A DNA stretch of 40,533 bases from Lysobacter sp. (GTDB taxonomy: Bacteria > Pseudomonadota > Gammaproteobacteria > Xanthomonadales > Xanthomonadaceae), in NCBI GenBank assembly GCA_008015835.1, contig SSGH01000052.1, forward strand, positions 1 to 40,533, read 5' to 3'. A program made the position numbers and the translations under genes. How positions within the stretch are numbered: the stretch's first letter is position 1; every line of letters starts with the position of its first letter. Under the pieces are notes generated by a model. The model saw only the letters and a program-made list of their open reading frames with translations. It was not told the origin of the DNA and did no database searches. Shown here piece by piece: positions 18,286 to 27,993 of the stretch.

Positions 18286-20805
18286 TCAATGTTTCACTTC
18301 ATCGAAAGCCTGCGGCGACGTCGATGCCGACGACGTCTCCGTTTCGATCGCGTCGGTTTCGCGTTTCGATTCCGCATTCGGCGGAGCGATCGGACGTTCC
18401 AACGCGAGGTCGAGCACTTCGTCGATCCAGCTCACCGGCACGATCTTCATTTTCTGCGTGACGGTTTTCGGCAAATCGGTCAGATCCTTGCGATTTTCCT
18501 CGGGAATCAGCACGGTGCGAATGCCGCCGCGCAGCGCCGCGAGCAGTTTTTCCTTCAAGCCGCCGATCGCGGTGACTTTGCCGCGCAGCGTGATCTCGCC
18601 GGTCATCGCCACATCGGCGCGCACCGGCACTTTGGTCAGCGCCGATACCAACGCGGTCGTCATCGCGATGCCCGCGCTCGGGCCGTCTTTCGGCGTCGCG
18701 CCGTCCGGCACGTGCAGATGCACGTCGAGCTTCTGCAGAAAGTCGACATCGATGCCGAGACGTTCGGTGCGCGCGCGCACGACCGACAGCGCGGCCGATG
18801 CGGATTCCTTCATCACGTCGCCGAGCTGACCGGTCAGGATCAATTGCCCCTTGCCCGGCATCAGCGTCGACTCGATCTGCAGCAGATCGCCGCCGACTTC
18901 GGTCCACGCCAAACCGGTGACCATGCCGACTTCGTTGTCTTTCTCGGCGCGGCCGAAATCGAAGCGACGCACGCCGAGGTATTTCTCGAGATTCTTCGAA
19001 TCCACGGACACCGACACGATCGCCTTCGCGCCCTTCGAAGCCTTCGCGACTTTCGCGCTCTTCGACGCGGCGGCTTTAGCGGGTTTCGCCGCCTTTTTCG
19101 TCGTCTGCTGCGGACCAGCCAACGCGATTTCCTTCACCACCTTGCGGCAAATCTTCGAGATTTCGCGCTCGAGATTGCGCACGCCGGATTCGCGCGTATA
19201 GAAACGCACGATGTCGCGGATCGCGGTTTCGGCGATCGACAGTTCCGACTCCTTCAAACCGTTCGCTTTCAACTGCTTCGGCAGCAGGTAACGCGTCGCG
19301 ATGTTGAGCTTCTCCTCTTCCGTGTAACCCGGAATACGAATGACCTCCATGCGATCGAGCAACGGGCCGGGAATGTTCAGCGAATTGGAGGTCGCGACGA
19401 ACATCACCTCCGACAGATCGAGATCGACCTCGAGGTAATGGTCGTTGAACGCGCTGTTCTGTTCGGGATCCAACACTTCCAGCAGCGCCGCCGACGGGTC
19501 GCCGCGGAAATCCATCGACATCTTGTCAATTTCGTCGAGCACGAACAGCGGGTTCTTGCTCGCGACTTTATTCAAATTCTGCACGATGCGGCCCGGCATC
19601 GAACCGACGTAGGTGCGTCGATGCCCGCGGATTTCCGCCTCGTCGCGCACGCCGCCCAACGACATGCGCACGAACTTACGGTTCGTGGCCTTCGCGATGC
19701 TCTGCCCCAGCGAGGTTTTGCCCACGCCCGGCGGGCCGACCAAGCACAGAATCGCGCCCTTCATCTGCTTCACGCGGGTTTGCACCGCGAGGTATTCGAG
19801 GATGCGTTCTTTGACTTTCTCCAGGCCGTAATGATCGGCGTCGAGCGTGTCCTGCGCGAGTTTGAGGTCTTTACGCACCTTGGTGCGCTTCTTCCACGGC
19901 ACGCCCAGCAGCCAGTCGAGATAATTGCGCACCACCGCCGCTTCCGCGGACATCGGCGACATCTGCTTGAGCTTGTTGAGCTCGGCTTTCGCCTTGGTTT
20001 CCACCGGCTTGGGCATGCCCGCTTCGGCGATCTTGCGGGTGATCTCGTCGATATCGTTCGGCGCGTCGTCGAGCTCGCCCAGTTCCTTCTGGATCGCCTT
20101 CATCTGCTCGTTGAGATAGTACTCGCGCTGGCTTTTTTCCATCTGCGATTTCACGCGGCCGCGGATGCGTTTCTCCAACTGCTGCACGTCGATCTCGCCG
20201 TCGATCAAACCGACCAGCAATTCGAGGCGCTCGGCGACGTCGGCCGCTTCCAGCAGACGCTGTTTCTCCTGCAGACGCACGCTCAAATGCGCGGCGATGT
20301 GATCCGCGAGGCGGCTGGGCTCGTCGATGCCCGACAGCGTCTGCATCAATTCCGGCGGGATCTTGCGATTGGTCTTGATGTACTGCTCGAACAGGCCCAT
20401 CAACGAACGCACGATCGCATCGACTTCGCGAGCTTCGTGCTGCTGTGCGACTTCGACGATTTGCGCGCGCCCGGTCAAGGCGCCGTCGTCGTCGCGAACC
20501 TCGCTCACGCGCACGCGCGAAAGCCCTTCGACCAGCACTTTGATGGTGCCGTCGGGCAATTTCAGCAATTGCAGCACCTGCGCCAACGCGCCGATCTCGT
20601 ACAGATCGCCGGCGCTGGGATCGTCGGTTTCGGGCGATTTCTGCGCGACCAACAAGATGCGTTTATCGGCGTCCATCGCGCGATCGAGCGCCTTGATCGA
20701 CTTCTCGCGGCCGACGAACAGCGGGATGACCATGCTCGGGAACACCACCACATCGCGTAGCGGCAGAACCGGCAGTTCGAAGGTATCGCTGGCGGCGCTG
20801 GTCAT
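18286..20805 (-). CDS. lon: ATP-dependent protease Lon
   Basis: This 839-residue protein has an N-terminal substrate-binding LON domain ([23 protein letters not shown]), an AAA+ module with Walker [10 protein letters not shown] and Walker [10 protein letters not shown], and a C-terminal serine-lysine protease domain with the catalytic Ser in [11 protein letters not shown] and Lys in [10 protein letters not shown]. It degrades misfolded and regulatory proteins. It is longer than typical Lon because a Lys/Ala-rich stretch ([20 protein letters not shown] and on, about residues 560-595) separates the AAA+ and protease domains. The start at 20805 ([12 protein letters not shown]) fits the family; upstream codons are not Lon-like. 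A heat-shock-type promoter lies 47-75 bp upstream of the start. Confidence 0.98.
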   Translation of the reverse strand: MTSAASDTFELPVLPLRDVVVFPSMVIPLFVGREKSIKALDRAMDADKRILLVAQKSPETDDPSAGDLYEIGALAQVLQLLKLPDGTIKVLVEGLSRVRVSEVRDDDGALTGRAQIVEVAQQHEAREVDAIVRSLMGLFEQYIKTNRKIPPELMQTLSGIDEPSRLADHIAAHLSVRLQEKQRLLEAADVAERLELLVGLIDGEIDVQQLEKRIRGRVKSQMEKSQREYYLNEQMKAIQKELGELDDAPNDIDEITRKIAEAGMPKPVETKAKAELNKLKQMSPMSAEAAVVRNYLDWLLGVPWKKRTKVRKDLKLAQDTLDADHYGLEKVKERILEYLAVQTRVKQMKGAILCLVGPPGVGKTSLGQSIAKATNRKFVRMSLGGVRDEAEIRGHRRTYVGSMPGRIVQNLNKVASKNPLFVLDEIDKMSMDFRGDPSAALLEVLDPEQNSAFNDHYLEVDLDLSEVMFVATSNSLNIPGPLLDRMEVIRIPGYTEEEKLNIATRYLLPKQLKANGLKESELSIAETAIRDIVRFYTRESGVRNLEREISKICRKVVKEIALAGPQQTTKKAAKPAKAAASKSAKVAKASKGAKAIVSVSVDSKNLEKYLGVRRFDFGRAEKDNEVGMVTGLAWTEVGGDLLQIESTLMPGKGQLILTGQLGDVMKESASAALSVVRARTERLGIDVDFLQKLDVHLHVPDGATPKDGPSAGIAMTTALVSALTKVPVRADVAMTGEITLRGKVTAIGGLKEKLLAALRGGIRTVLIPEENRKDLTDLPKTVTQKMKIVPVSWIDEVLDLALERPIAPPNAESKRETDAIETETSSASTSPQAFDEVKH

Positions 20806-20851
20806 GTCGTCTGCCTCGTCTCGAAAGCCCGTGGGGAGGGCGTTGCTGCGG

Positions 20852-20880
20852 TTATGGGGCCTGCGGGCGGCGGATGCAAG
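20852..20880 (-). promoter_or_regulatory. Candidate sigma-32 heat-shock promoter of lon
   Basis: On the minus strand CTTGCAT (20880-20874) and CCCCATAA (20859-20852) are separated by 14 bp. This is close to the sigma-32 consensus CTTGAAA-N14-CCCCATnT. Its position, ending 47 bp before the lon ATG, fits the heat-shock control known for lon in relatives. Confidence 0.72.
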
Positions 20881-20957
20881 CGGAAAATGCGCGCGTCCGT
20901 CGACGGGCATGGACGACACGGATCGATCGAGGGCCGCGCAGCGCCCCCCTGAAACGA

Positions 20958-20990
20958 CGACGGCGGCCTGCTCGCGCAGCGCCGCCGTCG
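20958..20990 (-). terminator. Hairpin terminator after clpX
   Basis: CGACGGCGGC and GCCGCCGTCG form a perfect 10-bp stem around a 13-nt loop, 23 bp after the clpX stop. Only TTTC follows on the minus strand, so termination may be partial. Confidence 0.55.
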
Positions 20991-21012
20991 CATGTATCGC
21001 CGAGATCGAGAA

Positions 21013-22293
21013 TCAGTCGCCGGAGGCGACCTTGCTCGGCGGGGTTTGATAGATCATGTACGGCTCGGACTTGTGTTCGATCACCGATTCGTCGACCACC
21101 ACCTTGCTGACGTTCTCCAGCGACGGCAGGTCGTACATCGTGTCGAGCAGCACCGATTCCACGATGGTGCGCAGGCCGCGGGCGCCGGTTTTGCGCTTGA
21201 GCGCCTTACGCGCGATCGCCGACAGCGCGTCCTGACGGAATTCGAGTTCGACGCCTTCCATTTCGAACAGCTTCTTGAACTGCTTGCTGATCGCGTTCTT
21301 GGGCTCGGTCAGAATCTTGATCAACGCGGCTTCGTCGAGCTCTTCCAGGGTCGCGACGACCGGCAAGCGGCCGACGAACTCCGGAATCAAACCGAACTTG
21401 ATCAAATCCTCGGGCTCGACATCGAACAGCAGTTTGCTCAGGTCGGCCTTGCGCTCGGTGCTCTTGATCTTGGCGCCGAAACCAATCCCGCCGGCCTCGG
21501 TGCTGCGCTGCTGCACGATCTTGTCCAAACCGGCGAACGCGCCGCCGACGATGAACAGGATATTGCGGGTATCGACCTGCAGGAATTCTTGCTGCGGATG
21601 CTTGCGCCCGCCCTGCGGCGGCACGCTTGCGACGGTGCCTTCGATCAACTTCAGCAGCGCCTGCTGCACGCCCTCGCCCGACACGTCTCGGGTGATCGAC
21701 GGGTTCTCGCTCTTGCGCGAGATCTTGTCGATTTCGTCGATATAGACGATGCCCTGCTGCGCTTTCTCGACGTCGTAGTCGCACTTCTGCAGCAGTTTTT
21801 GGATGATGTTTTCCACGTCCTCGCCGACGTAACCGGCTTCGGTGAGCGTGGTGGCGTCGGCGATGGTGAACGGCACGTTGAGCAAACGGGCCAGCGTTTC
21901 GGCCAACAGCGTCTTGCCCGAGCCGGTCGGGCCGATGAGCAAGATGTTCGACTTGGCGAGCTCGATGTCGTCGTTCTTCTGACGGCTTTCGATGCGTTTG
22001 TAATGGTTGTAGACCGCTACCGCCAGGGTCTTCTTGGCGCGCGATTGGCCGATCACGTACTGATCGAGCACTTCGAGGATCTCACGCGGCTTCGGCAGGT
22101 GGCTGCGGGTCGCCTGCGCCTTCTCTTCGAGTTCTTCGCGAATGATGTCGTTGCACAGCTCGACGCATTCGTCGCAAATGAACACGCTGGGGCCCGCGAT
22201 CAGTTTGCGGACCTCGTGTTGGCTTTTCCCGCAAAACGAGCAATAGAGGATCTTGTTGCTATCGCCGCTGCGGCCTTGCCGGTCGTCGCTCAT
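21013..22293 (-). CDS. clpX: ATP-dependent Clp protease ATP-binding subunit ClpX
   Basis: This 426-residue protein is of standard length. It has an N-terminal C4 zinc-binding domain (CSFCGK at residues 19-24 and CDEC), a AAA+ module with Walker [13 protein letters not shown] and Walker [11 protein letters not shown], the pore loop GYVGED and the ClpP-docking IGF loop (AGGIGFGAK). ClpX unfolds tagged substrates and feeds them to ClpP. It is 128 bp downstream of clpP in the same direction, in the tig-clpP-clpX-lon order. Confidence 0.99.
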   Translation of the reverse strand: MSDDRQGRSGDSNKILYCSFCGKSQHEVRKLIAGPSVFICDECVELCNDIIREELEEKAQATRSHLPKPREILEVLDQYVIGQSRAKKTLAVAVYNHYKRIESRQKNDDIELAKSNILLIGPTGSGKTLLAETLARLLNVPFTIADATTLTEAGYVGEDVENIIQKLLQKCDYDVEKAQQGIVYIDEIDKISRKSENPSITRDVSGEGVQQALLKLIEGTVASVPPQGGRKHPQQEFLQVDTRNILFIVGGAFAGLDKIVQQRSTEAGGIGFGAKIKSTERKADLSKLLFDVEPEDLIKFGLIPEFVGRLPVVATLEELDEAALIKILTEPKNAISKQFKKLFEMEGVELEFRQDALSAIARKALKRKTGARGLRTIVESVLLDTMYDLPSLENVSKVVVDESVIEHKSEPYMIYQTPPSKVASGD

Positions 22294-22421
22294 GCTGCTG
22301 TCGTTTCTGCGCTTCGTGGGTATCGGGAGAATAGCATCCGCATCCCAGGCCGCAAGCGGATCGCGGCCCGGAAATGCATTTCCATTCGGATCAAAGGGTT
22401 AGAACGTCCGCTGGAAGGCCG

Positions 22422-23048
22422 TCAGACCGACTGGATCGAATCTTCGGGGCGACGTTCGAGCACGTGGTCGACCAATCCGTAGTCGCGGGAGGCTTCCGCG
22501 CTCTTGAAGTTGTCGCGCTCGGTGTCGCGGGCGATGGTGTCGATGGCCTGGCCGGTGTGCTTGGACAGAATCTCGTTCAGGCGCTGCTTCATGCCCAAGA
22601 TTTCGCGGGCATGGATGTCGATATCGGTCGCCTGGCCCTGGAAGCCACCCAGCGGCTGGTGGATCATCACCCGCGAATTCGGCAGCGCATAGCGCTTGCC
22701 CTTCGCGCCGGACGCGAGCAGCAGGGCGCCCATGCTGGCGGCCTGGCCGACGCAAATCGTGCTGACGTCCGGCTTGATGAACTGCATGGTGTCGTAGATC
22801 GCCATGCCCGAGGTGACGATGCCGCCCGGCGAATTAATGTACAGACTGATGTCTTTTTCCGGATTTTCCGCTTCCAGGAACAGCAATTGGGCGACGATCA
22901 CGTTCGCCATGTAATCGTCGATGCCGCCGACGAGGAAGATCACGCGCTCTTTGAGCAGGCGCGAGTAGATGTCGTAGGCCCGTTCGCCGCGGCTGGTCTG
23001 TTCGACCACCATCGGGACGAGGTTCAAGGCTTTGAGGTCGTGGCTCAT
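22422..23048 (-). CDS. clpP: ATP-dependent Clp protease proteolytic subunit ClpP
   Basis: This 208-residue serine protease has the catalytic triad in place: Ser in [11 protein letters not shown], His in [10 protein letters not shown] and Asp in [14 protein letters not shown]. ClpP forms double heptamers docked by ClpX. The start at 23048 ([27 protein letters not shown] is split here: [13 protein letters not shown] then [10 protein letters not shown]) fits the family, and the longer open frame upstream overlaps tig only in shadow. It follows tig by 68 bp. Confidence 0.99.
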   Translation of the reverse strand: MSHDLKALNLVPMVVEQTSRGERAYDIYSRLLKERVIFLVGGIDDYMANVIVAQLLFLEAENPEKDISLYINSPGGIVTSGMAIYDTMQFIKPDVSTICVGQAASMGALLLASGAKGKRYALPNSRVMIHQPLGGFQGQATDIDIHAREILGMKQRLNEILSKHTGQAIDTIARDTERDNFKSAEASRDYGLVDHVLERRPEDSIQSV

Positions 23049-23116
23049 GCGGGCATCCGGTCGGGCGTGAGGGGGTTCCGGGGCCCGCGGGCAGGCCGCG
23101 AGCCGCGCGATCCGCC

Positions 23117-24421
23117 TTATTGCGGCGTGATCGCTTCCTGGAACGACAGCGTCTGCTCGGTGTGCTGGGCGCGCTCGGCGATCCAATCGATCACCTGCTC
23201 TTCCATCACGCGGTTCTGCAGACCGGCCATCAGATTGCGGTCGTTGCGGTACAAATCAATGACCTGCTGCGGTTCTTCGTAGGTCGAGGCGATCAAACGC
23301 AGCGTTTCGTTCAAGCGGCGCGGGTCGAGCGACAGGGCGTTGCGGCGAGCGGTTTCGCCGACCAGCAGCGCGACCAGCACGCGCTTGCGCGCCGGCTCGA
23401 TGAAATCCAGATACGCCTCGGCCGGCGGCTCGACCTGACGGCCTTGGCGGCGGGCCTGCTCGACGGTCTGCGCCAACAGGGCGCGGGCTTCGTTGTCGAC
23501 CAAGCGCGGCGGCATTTCGACGTGCGCGTAGGCGGCGACCAACTGCTCGCCCACTTCGCGACGCAGGCGATTCATCAGCGCGCCCTTGAGCTCGCGCTCG
23601 AGGTTATTGCGGATTTCGACCCGGAACTGGGCCATATCGCCCGACTTCACGCCGAAGCTCTTGATGAATTCGGCGTCGACCTCGGGCATCACCGACTCGG
23701 AAATGCCCTCGACCTTCAGATTGACCTCGGCCGACTTGCCGGCGAGCTGCGGCACCCGCCAATCGGCCGGGAACTGCACGTTCAGGGACTTTTCTTCTCC
23801 GGCGCTCATGCCGACGAGGCCGTTCTCGATCTCAGAGAACATCGCGCCGGAACCGATCAGGGTGACGCCGCGCTCGGCGCCTTCGGCCGGCATGCGCACG
23901 CCGTCGACCACCGACCAGGTTTCCACGTCGACCGCATCGTTGGCCTGGGCCGGACGATTGACCAGGGTCCAGCTACGGCGCTGCAGGCGCAGATTCTCGA
24001 TCATGCGATCGATATCGGCCTCGGTCACGTCGGCGACGTGGCGCACGACCTGCAGCTTGGCGACATCGATCTCGCCGAAATCGGGCATCACCTCGAAGGT
24101 GGCCACGTAGGCCAATTCGCCCTCGCCGCCATCGTTCGCAGGCTCGATGCGCGGCTGGCCGGCGATGCGCAGCTCGTTCTCGCGCACGGCTTGGTCGAAG
24201 CCCTGGCTCAGCAGCTCGTCCAGCACTTCGCTGCGCACTTGCGAACCGTAGCGCTGTTCGATCACCTTGGCCGGCACTTTGCCGGGACGGAAGCCCTTCA
24301 TATGGGCGGTGCGGGCGATTTCGCGGAGACGGCCGCCGATTTGGCTCTCGACCCGCTCGGTCGGCACGCGCAGGGTCACGCGGCGTTCGAGGTTACCCAA
24401 GGTTTCGACTGACACTTGCAT
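23117..24421 (-). CDS. tig: Trigger factor, ribosome-associated chaperone
   Basis: This 434-residue protein starts [20 protein letters not shown] and contains the ribosome-binding signature [17 protein letters not shown], a central FKBP-like prolyl isomerase domain (about residues 150-245) and the long helical C-terminal chaperone arms. It binds nascent chains at the ribosome exit. It begins the tig-clpP-clpX-lon-hupB cluster, and the tRNA cluster lies about 260 bp upstream. Confidence 0.99.
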   Translation of the reverse strand: MQVSVETLGNLERRVTLRVPTERVESQIGGRLREIARTAHMKGFRPGKVPAKVIEQRYGSQVRSEVLDELLSQGFDQAVRENELRIAGQPRIEPANDGGEGELAYVATFEVMPDFGEIDVAKLQVVRHVADVTEADIDRMIENLRLQRRSWTLVNRPAQANDAVDVETWSVVDGVRMPAEGAERGVTLIGSGAMFSEIENGLVGMSAGEEKSLNVQFPADWRVPQLAGKSAEVNLKVEGISESVMPEVDAEFIKSFGVKSGDMAQFRVEIRNNLERELKGALMNRLRREVGEQLVAAYAHVEMPPRLVDNEARALLAQTVEQARRQGRQVEPPAEAYLDFIEPARKRVLVALLVGETARRNALSLDPRRLNETLRLIASTYEEPQQVIDLYRNDRNLMAGLQNRVMEEQVIDWIAERAQHTEQTLSFQEAITPQ

Positions 24422-24678
24422 TGCTGACGACTCCTGCGGCCTCGCGCGCGGCGGCGGCCGATGAACGTGGTGGACGGTGCGGGCCGGAGGCCTCGAAAGC
24501 CGGGAGGACGCACGACGGCGACCAACCAGCGGAACGGACTAGTTTCGCCGATTCCCGCCCCGGCCGCTAGGTTTCGAGGGCTCAGGTCTCGGAAATACGG
24601 CGTCGGACATAGGGCATCGATCCCTCGCGCGATCGACCCTCCGACCGACGGCGTCGGCATGAGACGACCCGAGACATC

Positions 24679-24760
24679 TGCGAGAGGGGGGACTCGAACC
24701 CCCACACCTTGCGGCGACAGAACCTAAATCTGTTGCGTCTACCAATTTCGCCACTCTCGC
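24679..24760 (-). tRNA. tRNA-Leu (TAG)
   Basis: An 82-nt class II tRNA with acceptor GCGAGAG/CTCTCGC, anticodon TAG in TTTAGGT and a long variable arm (CGCCGCAAGGTG). CCA is not encoded: the sequence after A73 is GATG. It is the last tRNA of the Pro-Arg-His-Lys-Leu cluster, just upstream of tig. Confidence 0.96.
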
Positions 24761-24906
24761 TTGGCGATCATTTTAGGCGCTGTGCGCGATCGACGATAGC
24801 GGCGCGGGCGGCGCCGGGTTCGGGCGGACGAAAGTCGACGCAGACGGCGCGTCCGCGCGCGACGCGAAGAACGCCCGGGACACGAAGCGACGAAGAAAGT
24901 ACCGGA

Positions 24907-24936
24907 AAGAAAAACGCCCGGCTTTCGCCAGGCGTT
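24907..24936 (-). terminator. Intrinsic terminator after tRNA-Lys
   Basis: On the minus strand AAACGCC-TGGCGAAAGCCG-GGCGTTT forms a stem capped by GAAA and is followed by TTCTTT. It lies about 9 bp after the tRNA-Lys CCA. tRNA-Leu further downstream therefore probably has its own promoter or relies on read-through. Confidence 0.8.
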
Positions 24937-24944
24937 TCGGTGAA

Positions 24945-25020
24945 TGGTGGGCCGTCAAGGATTCGAACCTTGGACCTATTGATTAAGAGTCAACTGCTCT
25001 ACCAACTGAGCTAACGGCCC
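24945..25020 (-). tRNA. tRNA-Lys (CTT)
   Basis: A 76-nt cloverleaf with acceptor GGGCCGT/ACGGCCC, A73, encoded CCA and anticodon CTT in CTCTTAA. A 10-bp perfect palindrome (CGCGCAGTCT-AGC-AGACTGCGCG, 25025-25047) lies between it and tRNA-His and may be a processing structure. Confidence 0.96.
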
Positions 25021-25052
25021 GAAGCGCGCAGTCTAGCAGACTGCGCGAATTT

Positions 25053-25130
25053 TGGGGTGGCTGAGGGGACTCGAACCCCCGACAACTGGAATCACAATCC
25101 AGTACTCTAACCAACTGAGCTACAGCCACC
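25053..25130 (-). tRNA. tRNA-His (GTG)
   Basis: A 78-nt tRNA including the extra 5' G(-1) at 25130, acceptor GTGGCTG/CAGCCAC, C73, encoded CCA and anticodon GTG in TTGTGAT. Its first 21 nt and 60 bp of upstream flank are duplicated at 25243-25323. Confidence 0.97.
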
Positions 25131-25190
25131 ATTGAAACTTGTGCGAGCGATTCCATCCGTGGAGCCCTGCCGCTCGGCATCCTGCCTCGC
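25110..25190. repeat. 81-bp direct repeat, copy 1 (5' part of tRNA-His and its upstream flank)
   Basis: The 81 bp from 25110 recur without mismatch at 25243-25323, offset 133 bp. This copy includes the D-arm half of the intact tRNA-His. The 52 bp between the copies carry a 10-bp hairpin (25204-25226) flanked by the 8-bp direct repeat CTCATTCG. Confidence 0.95.
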
Positions 25191-25203
25191 CCTCATTCGC
25201 TGC

Positions 25204-25226
25204 GCGACAGCCCACCGGGCTGTCGC
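25204..25226. repeat. 10-bp inverted repeat within the duplicated tRNA-His flank
   Basis: GCGACAGCCC and GGGCTGTCGC with a 3-nt loop, flanked on both sides by CTCATTCG (25192-25199 and 25235-25242). The layout resembles a small REP-like or MITE-like palindromic unit, but no known family is recognised. Confidence 0.7.
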
Positions 25227-25242
25227 AGGCGCAGCTCATTCG

Positions 25243-25263
25243 ACCAACTGAGCTACAGCCACC
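25243..25263 (-). pseudogene. tRNA-His 5' fragment
   Basis: This 21-nt piece is identical to the 5' end of tRNA-His (acceptor strand and D-stem start) and ends abruptly at the CTCATTCG repeat. It lacks anticodon and T arms, so it is non-functional. It is part of the 81-bp direct repeat copy at 25243-25323. Confidence 0.85.
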
Positions 25264-25323
25264 ATTGAAACTTGTGCGAGCGATTCCATCCGTGGAGCCC
25301 TGCCGCTCGGCATCCTGCCTCGC
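25243..25323. repeat. 81-bp direct repeat, copy 2
   Basis: Identical to 25110-25190. It carries the tRNA-His 5' fragment and the same upstream flank, so any promoter or processing signal for tRNA-His in that flank exists twice. tRNA-Arg lies 54 bp to the right. Confidence 0.95.
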
Positions 25324-25376
25324 ATCACCGCATGAAGCGCGACTCCAGCTCGAAACCGCGGCGCCCGAGACTCGAA

Positions 25377-25453
25377 TGGCGCGCCCGGCAGGACTCGAAC
25401 CTGCAACCACCGGCTTAGAAGGCCGGTGCTCTATCCGGTTGAGCTACGGGCGC
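25377..25453 (-). tRNA. tRNA-Arg (TCT)
   Basis: A 77-nt cloverleaf with acceptor GCGCCCG/CGGGCGC, G73, encoded CCA and anticodon TCT in CTTCTAA. It decodes AGA, the rare Arg codon present in one of the candidate mini-ORFs near cas5c. Confidence 0.97.
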
Positions 25454-25497
25454 ACAAGCGCATGATAGCGGGCCGGAGCGGCATTGGCCGGAAGGTT

Positions 25498-25574
25498 TGG
25501 TCGGGGTAGAGGGATTCGAACCCCCGACATCCTGCTCCCAAAGCAGGCGCGCTACCAGACTGCGCTATACCCCG
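25498..25574 (-). tRNA. tRNA-Pro (TGG)
   Basis: A 77-nt cloverleaf with acceptor CGGGGTA/TACCCCG, A73, encoded CCA and anticodon TGG in TTTGGGA. It is the first tRNA of the minus-strand cluster, divergent from the gene at 25760. Confidence 0.97.
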
Positions 25575-25759
25575 CTGTCGAACCGCTTCTGCCGGAGCGG
25601 TCGCCGCCGGTTGGAACGATCCGGCGGCGAACGAGCTCGCTATTGTGGTAATCGAGCCGCGAGCTGTCAACGGAGTTCGGTCACGGCCGCGACGAAGGTC
25701 GAATTCGCGCGCGAAAGCGGTATGCTCTCGCCACACAGACCACCTCCTCGGAGATCGTT

Positions 25760-26521
25760 ATGCGCAGCGGTAACCCCGTGCTTAAGGAAAGCACCTTCCT
25801 CGACATCGGCAGCGGCGCCGTCGTCACCCGCGACGGCCAGTCGATGACCCTGAACGGCACCGTCAACAAGACCGGCTTCCTGCTGCTGTTGTCCGTGCTC
25901 ACCGCTGCCTTCGCGTGGTCGAAGACGATGACCGAGACCGGCGAAGTGGCGCCGGGCGCCATGGTGTACCTCTGGGGCGGCGCGATCGGCGGCCTGGTCC
26001 TGTCCCTGGTCACCGTGTTCAAGAAATCGTGGTCTCCCGTGACCGCGCCGCTGTACGCCCTGGTCGAGGGCTTCTTCCTCGGCTCGATCTCGGCCATCTA
26101 CAACGCTCGTTTCGAGGGCATCGTGCTACAGGCGGTCATGCTGACCTTCGGCATCATGTTCGCCCTGCTCTTCGCCTACCGCTCCGGCCTGATCAAGGCC
26201 ACCGAGAACTTCAAGCTCGGCGTGGCCGCCGCCACCGGCGGCATCTGCCTGATCTATCTGGCCACGTTGGCGCTGGGCCTGTTCGGGATCCAGATTCCCT
26301 ACATCCACGAATCCGGCCTGATCGGCATCGGCTTCAGTCTGTTCGTGGTGGTGATCGCCTCGCTGAACTTGGTGCTGGATTTCGATTTCATCGAAAGCGG
26401 CGTCGCAGCCGGCGCACCGAAGTACATGGAGTGGTACGGCGCCTTCGGTCTAATGGTCACGCTGGTGTGGCTGTATCTGGAATTGCTGCGCCTGCTGGCG
26501 AAGCTTCAGTCGCGCGATTGA
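25760..26521 (+). CDS. Bax inhibitor-1/YccA family membrane protein
   Basis: This 253-residue integral membrane protein has a soluble N-terminus of about 35 residues (NPVLKESTF) followed by seven hydrophobic segments beginning TGFLLLLSVLTAAFAW. The family-typical acidic and aromatic residues are present near ALVEGFFLGSISAIYNARFEGIVLQA, and the last segments are VWLYLELLRLLAKL. It belongs to the BaxI_1/YbhL-like group, whose members are thought to influence calcium or ion balance; the bacterial role is unclear. A GGAG ribosome-binding site lies upstream of the ATG at 25760. It is a single-gene unit ending in a strong terminator. Confidence 0.9.
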   Translation: MRSGNPVLKESTFLDIGSGAVVTRDGQSMTLNGTVNKTGFLLLLSVLTAAFAWSKTMTETGEVAPGAMVYLWGGAIGGLVLSLVTVFKKSWSPVTAPLYALVEGFFLGSISAIYNARFEGIVLQAVMLTFGIMFALLFAYRSGLIKATENFKLGVAAATGGICLIYLATLALGLFGIQIPYIHESGLIGIGFSLFVVVIASLNLVLDFDFIESGVAAGAPKYMEWYGAFGLMVTLVWLYLELLRLLAKLQSRD

Positions 26522-26569
26522 ACGAATTGTCCGACTCGCGTCGACGGATACGCGAGATCCGCAAACGAA

Positions 26570-26597
26570 ACGGGGCGCCATCGGCGCCCCGTTTTTT
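26570..26597 (+). terminator. Intrinsic terminator after the Bax inhibitor-1 family gene
   Basis: ACGGGGCGCC-ATC-GGCGCCCCGT is a perfect 10-bp stem followed by a T run, 48 bp after the stop codon. It separates this gene from the convergent icd gene. Confidence 0.93.
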
Positions 26598-26665
26598 GCA
26601 TCGAGAACGGTTTGGATCGATTGCGGCCTAGCCGGCGGACGATCAGCGCATTCGGCGCGTATCGC

Positions 26666-27673
26666 TCACAACCGACTGGCGATCGCCTGCGCGAACGACA
26701 TCGTCGTGCCGGTGCCGCCCAAATCCGGCGTCAACGCATCTTTCGCTTCCAGCGTCGCGACGATCGCGTCGCGCAGGCGGTTGGCGTTGTCCGGCTGACC
26801 GACGTGATCGAGCATCTGGCCGACGCCCAGCAGCAGCGCGCAGGGGTTGGCGATACCCTTGCCGGCGATATCCGGCGCGGAACCGTGGACGGCCTCGAAA
26901 ATCGCTGCCTCGGTGCCGATATTCGCGCCCGGCGCCAGCCCTAGGCCGCCGACCAAGCCTGCGCACAGGTCGGAAATGATGTCGCCGAACAGATTGGTGG
27001 TGACGATGATGTCGAACTGCTCCGGCTTCATCACCAACTGCATGCAGCAGTTGTCGACGATCAGTTCGTTGCACTGGATGTCCGGGTACTGCGCGGCCAC
27101 TTCGCGCGCCACTTTCAGGAACAGGCCCGAGGTGGATTTGAGGATATTGGCCTTGTGCACCACGGTGACTTTCTTGCGGCCGGTCGCGCGCGCCAAATCG
27201 AAGGCGTAACGCACGATGCGCTCGGAACCGCGGCGGGTCACTTTCTGCGTCAACACAGCGGTTTCGCCGTCGGGCGACAACTGCTGGCCTTCGCCGATGT
27301 ACGCGCCTTCGGTGTTTTCGCGCACGGTGATCAGATCGACCCCGCTGGGGAAGCGCGATTTGGTGTTCGGGAACGACTTGGCCGGACGCACGTTCGCGTA
27401 CAGGTCGAAGCGCTTGCGCAATTCCACGTTGATCGAGCTGAAGCCCTCGCCCACCGGCGTGGTCAGCGGGCTTTTCAGCGCGACGCGGTTGCGGCGGATT
27501 GAATCGAGCGTGGCCTGCGGCAACAATTCGCCGTGTTTTTCGAGGGCGACGAGGCCGGCGTCGGCCTCTTCGTAGGTCAAGCCGGTCTTGAGCGCGTCGA
27601 GAACGTACAGCGCGGCGTCCATGATTTCGGGGCCGATGCCATCGCCGCGAATGACGGTGATCGTTTGGGTCAT
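26666..27673 (-). CDS. icd: Isocitrate dehydrogenase, NAD-dependent type
   Basis: This 335-residue protein belongs to the short isocitrate/isopropylmalate dehydrogenase family: MTQTITVIRGDGIGPEIM at the start, RENTEGAYIGEGQ with substrate-binding residues, KANILKSTSGLF, the metal-binding DIISDLCAGLVGGLGLAPGANIG and the cofactor loop EAVHGSAPDIAGKGIANP. The length and the DIAGKGIANP context fit the homodimeric NAD-type enzyme of Xanthomonadaceae rather than the 416-residue E. coli NADP enzyme. It oxidatively decarboxylates isocitrate in the TCA cycle. The frame runs on upstream of the ATG at 27673, but those residues are Arg-rich and not IDH-like. Confidence 0.93.
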   Translation of the reverse strand: MTQTITVIRGDGIGPEIMDAALYVLDALKTGLTYEEADAGLVALEKHGELLPQATLDSIRRNRVALKSPLTTPVGEGFSSINVELRKRFDLYANVRPAKSFPNTKSRFPSGVDLITVRENTEGAYIGEGQQLSPDGETAVLTQKVTRRGSERIVRYAFDLARATGRKKVTVVHKANILKSTSGLFLKVAREVAAQYPDIQCNELIVDNCCMQLVMKPEQFDIIVTTNLFGDIISDLCAGLVGGLGLAPGANIGTEAAIFEAVHGSAPDIAGKGIANPCALLLGVGQMLDHVGQPDNANRLRDAIVATLEAKDALTPDLGGTGTTMSFAQAIASRL

Positions 27674-27993
27674 GAGTCGTGTCCGGAGCGGCGCGTCGCG
27701 GGCGACGAGCCGAAAAATCGGGAAGGTCGGGAGATCGAAGCGAGAAATCCCTCGGGATAACGGGGCTCGCGACCGACGAATTATGCCGCAAGCCGGCGCG
27801 GCTTGCCCGAACGGCCGTTCAGACCTTGGTCGAAGCGACGCCGCCGCAGACCGAAAAGGGCGCGATTCGAGGGGATCGGACGCGTATTCCGCAAGCGTCG
27901 CGATGGGCCCGGCGGGGCACGTTCGACGGCCGCGCGATCTTCGTTCGCGCGTCGCGATCGCCACCGCGCTCGCGAGTTCCGCGAGCGCGGGGC
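27674..27993. other. 320-bp gap between icd and the CMD-family gene
   Basis: No gene is visible. It contains the icd upstream region and, at 27964-27990, a perfect 11-bp inverted repeat (CCGCGCTCGCG and CGCGAGCGCGG, 5-nt loop) placed 3 bp after the stop of the CMD-family gene. The hairpin has no T-tract but may help end that transcript. Confidence 0.6.

Noticed and set aside
17746-20760. A 1004-codon plus-strand ORF opposite hupB and lon
   Set aside because: Shadow frame of lon: His/Arg/Phe-rich with no domain. Lon and HU on the other strand are unambiguous.
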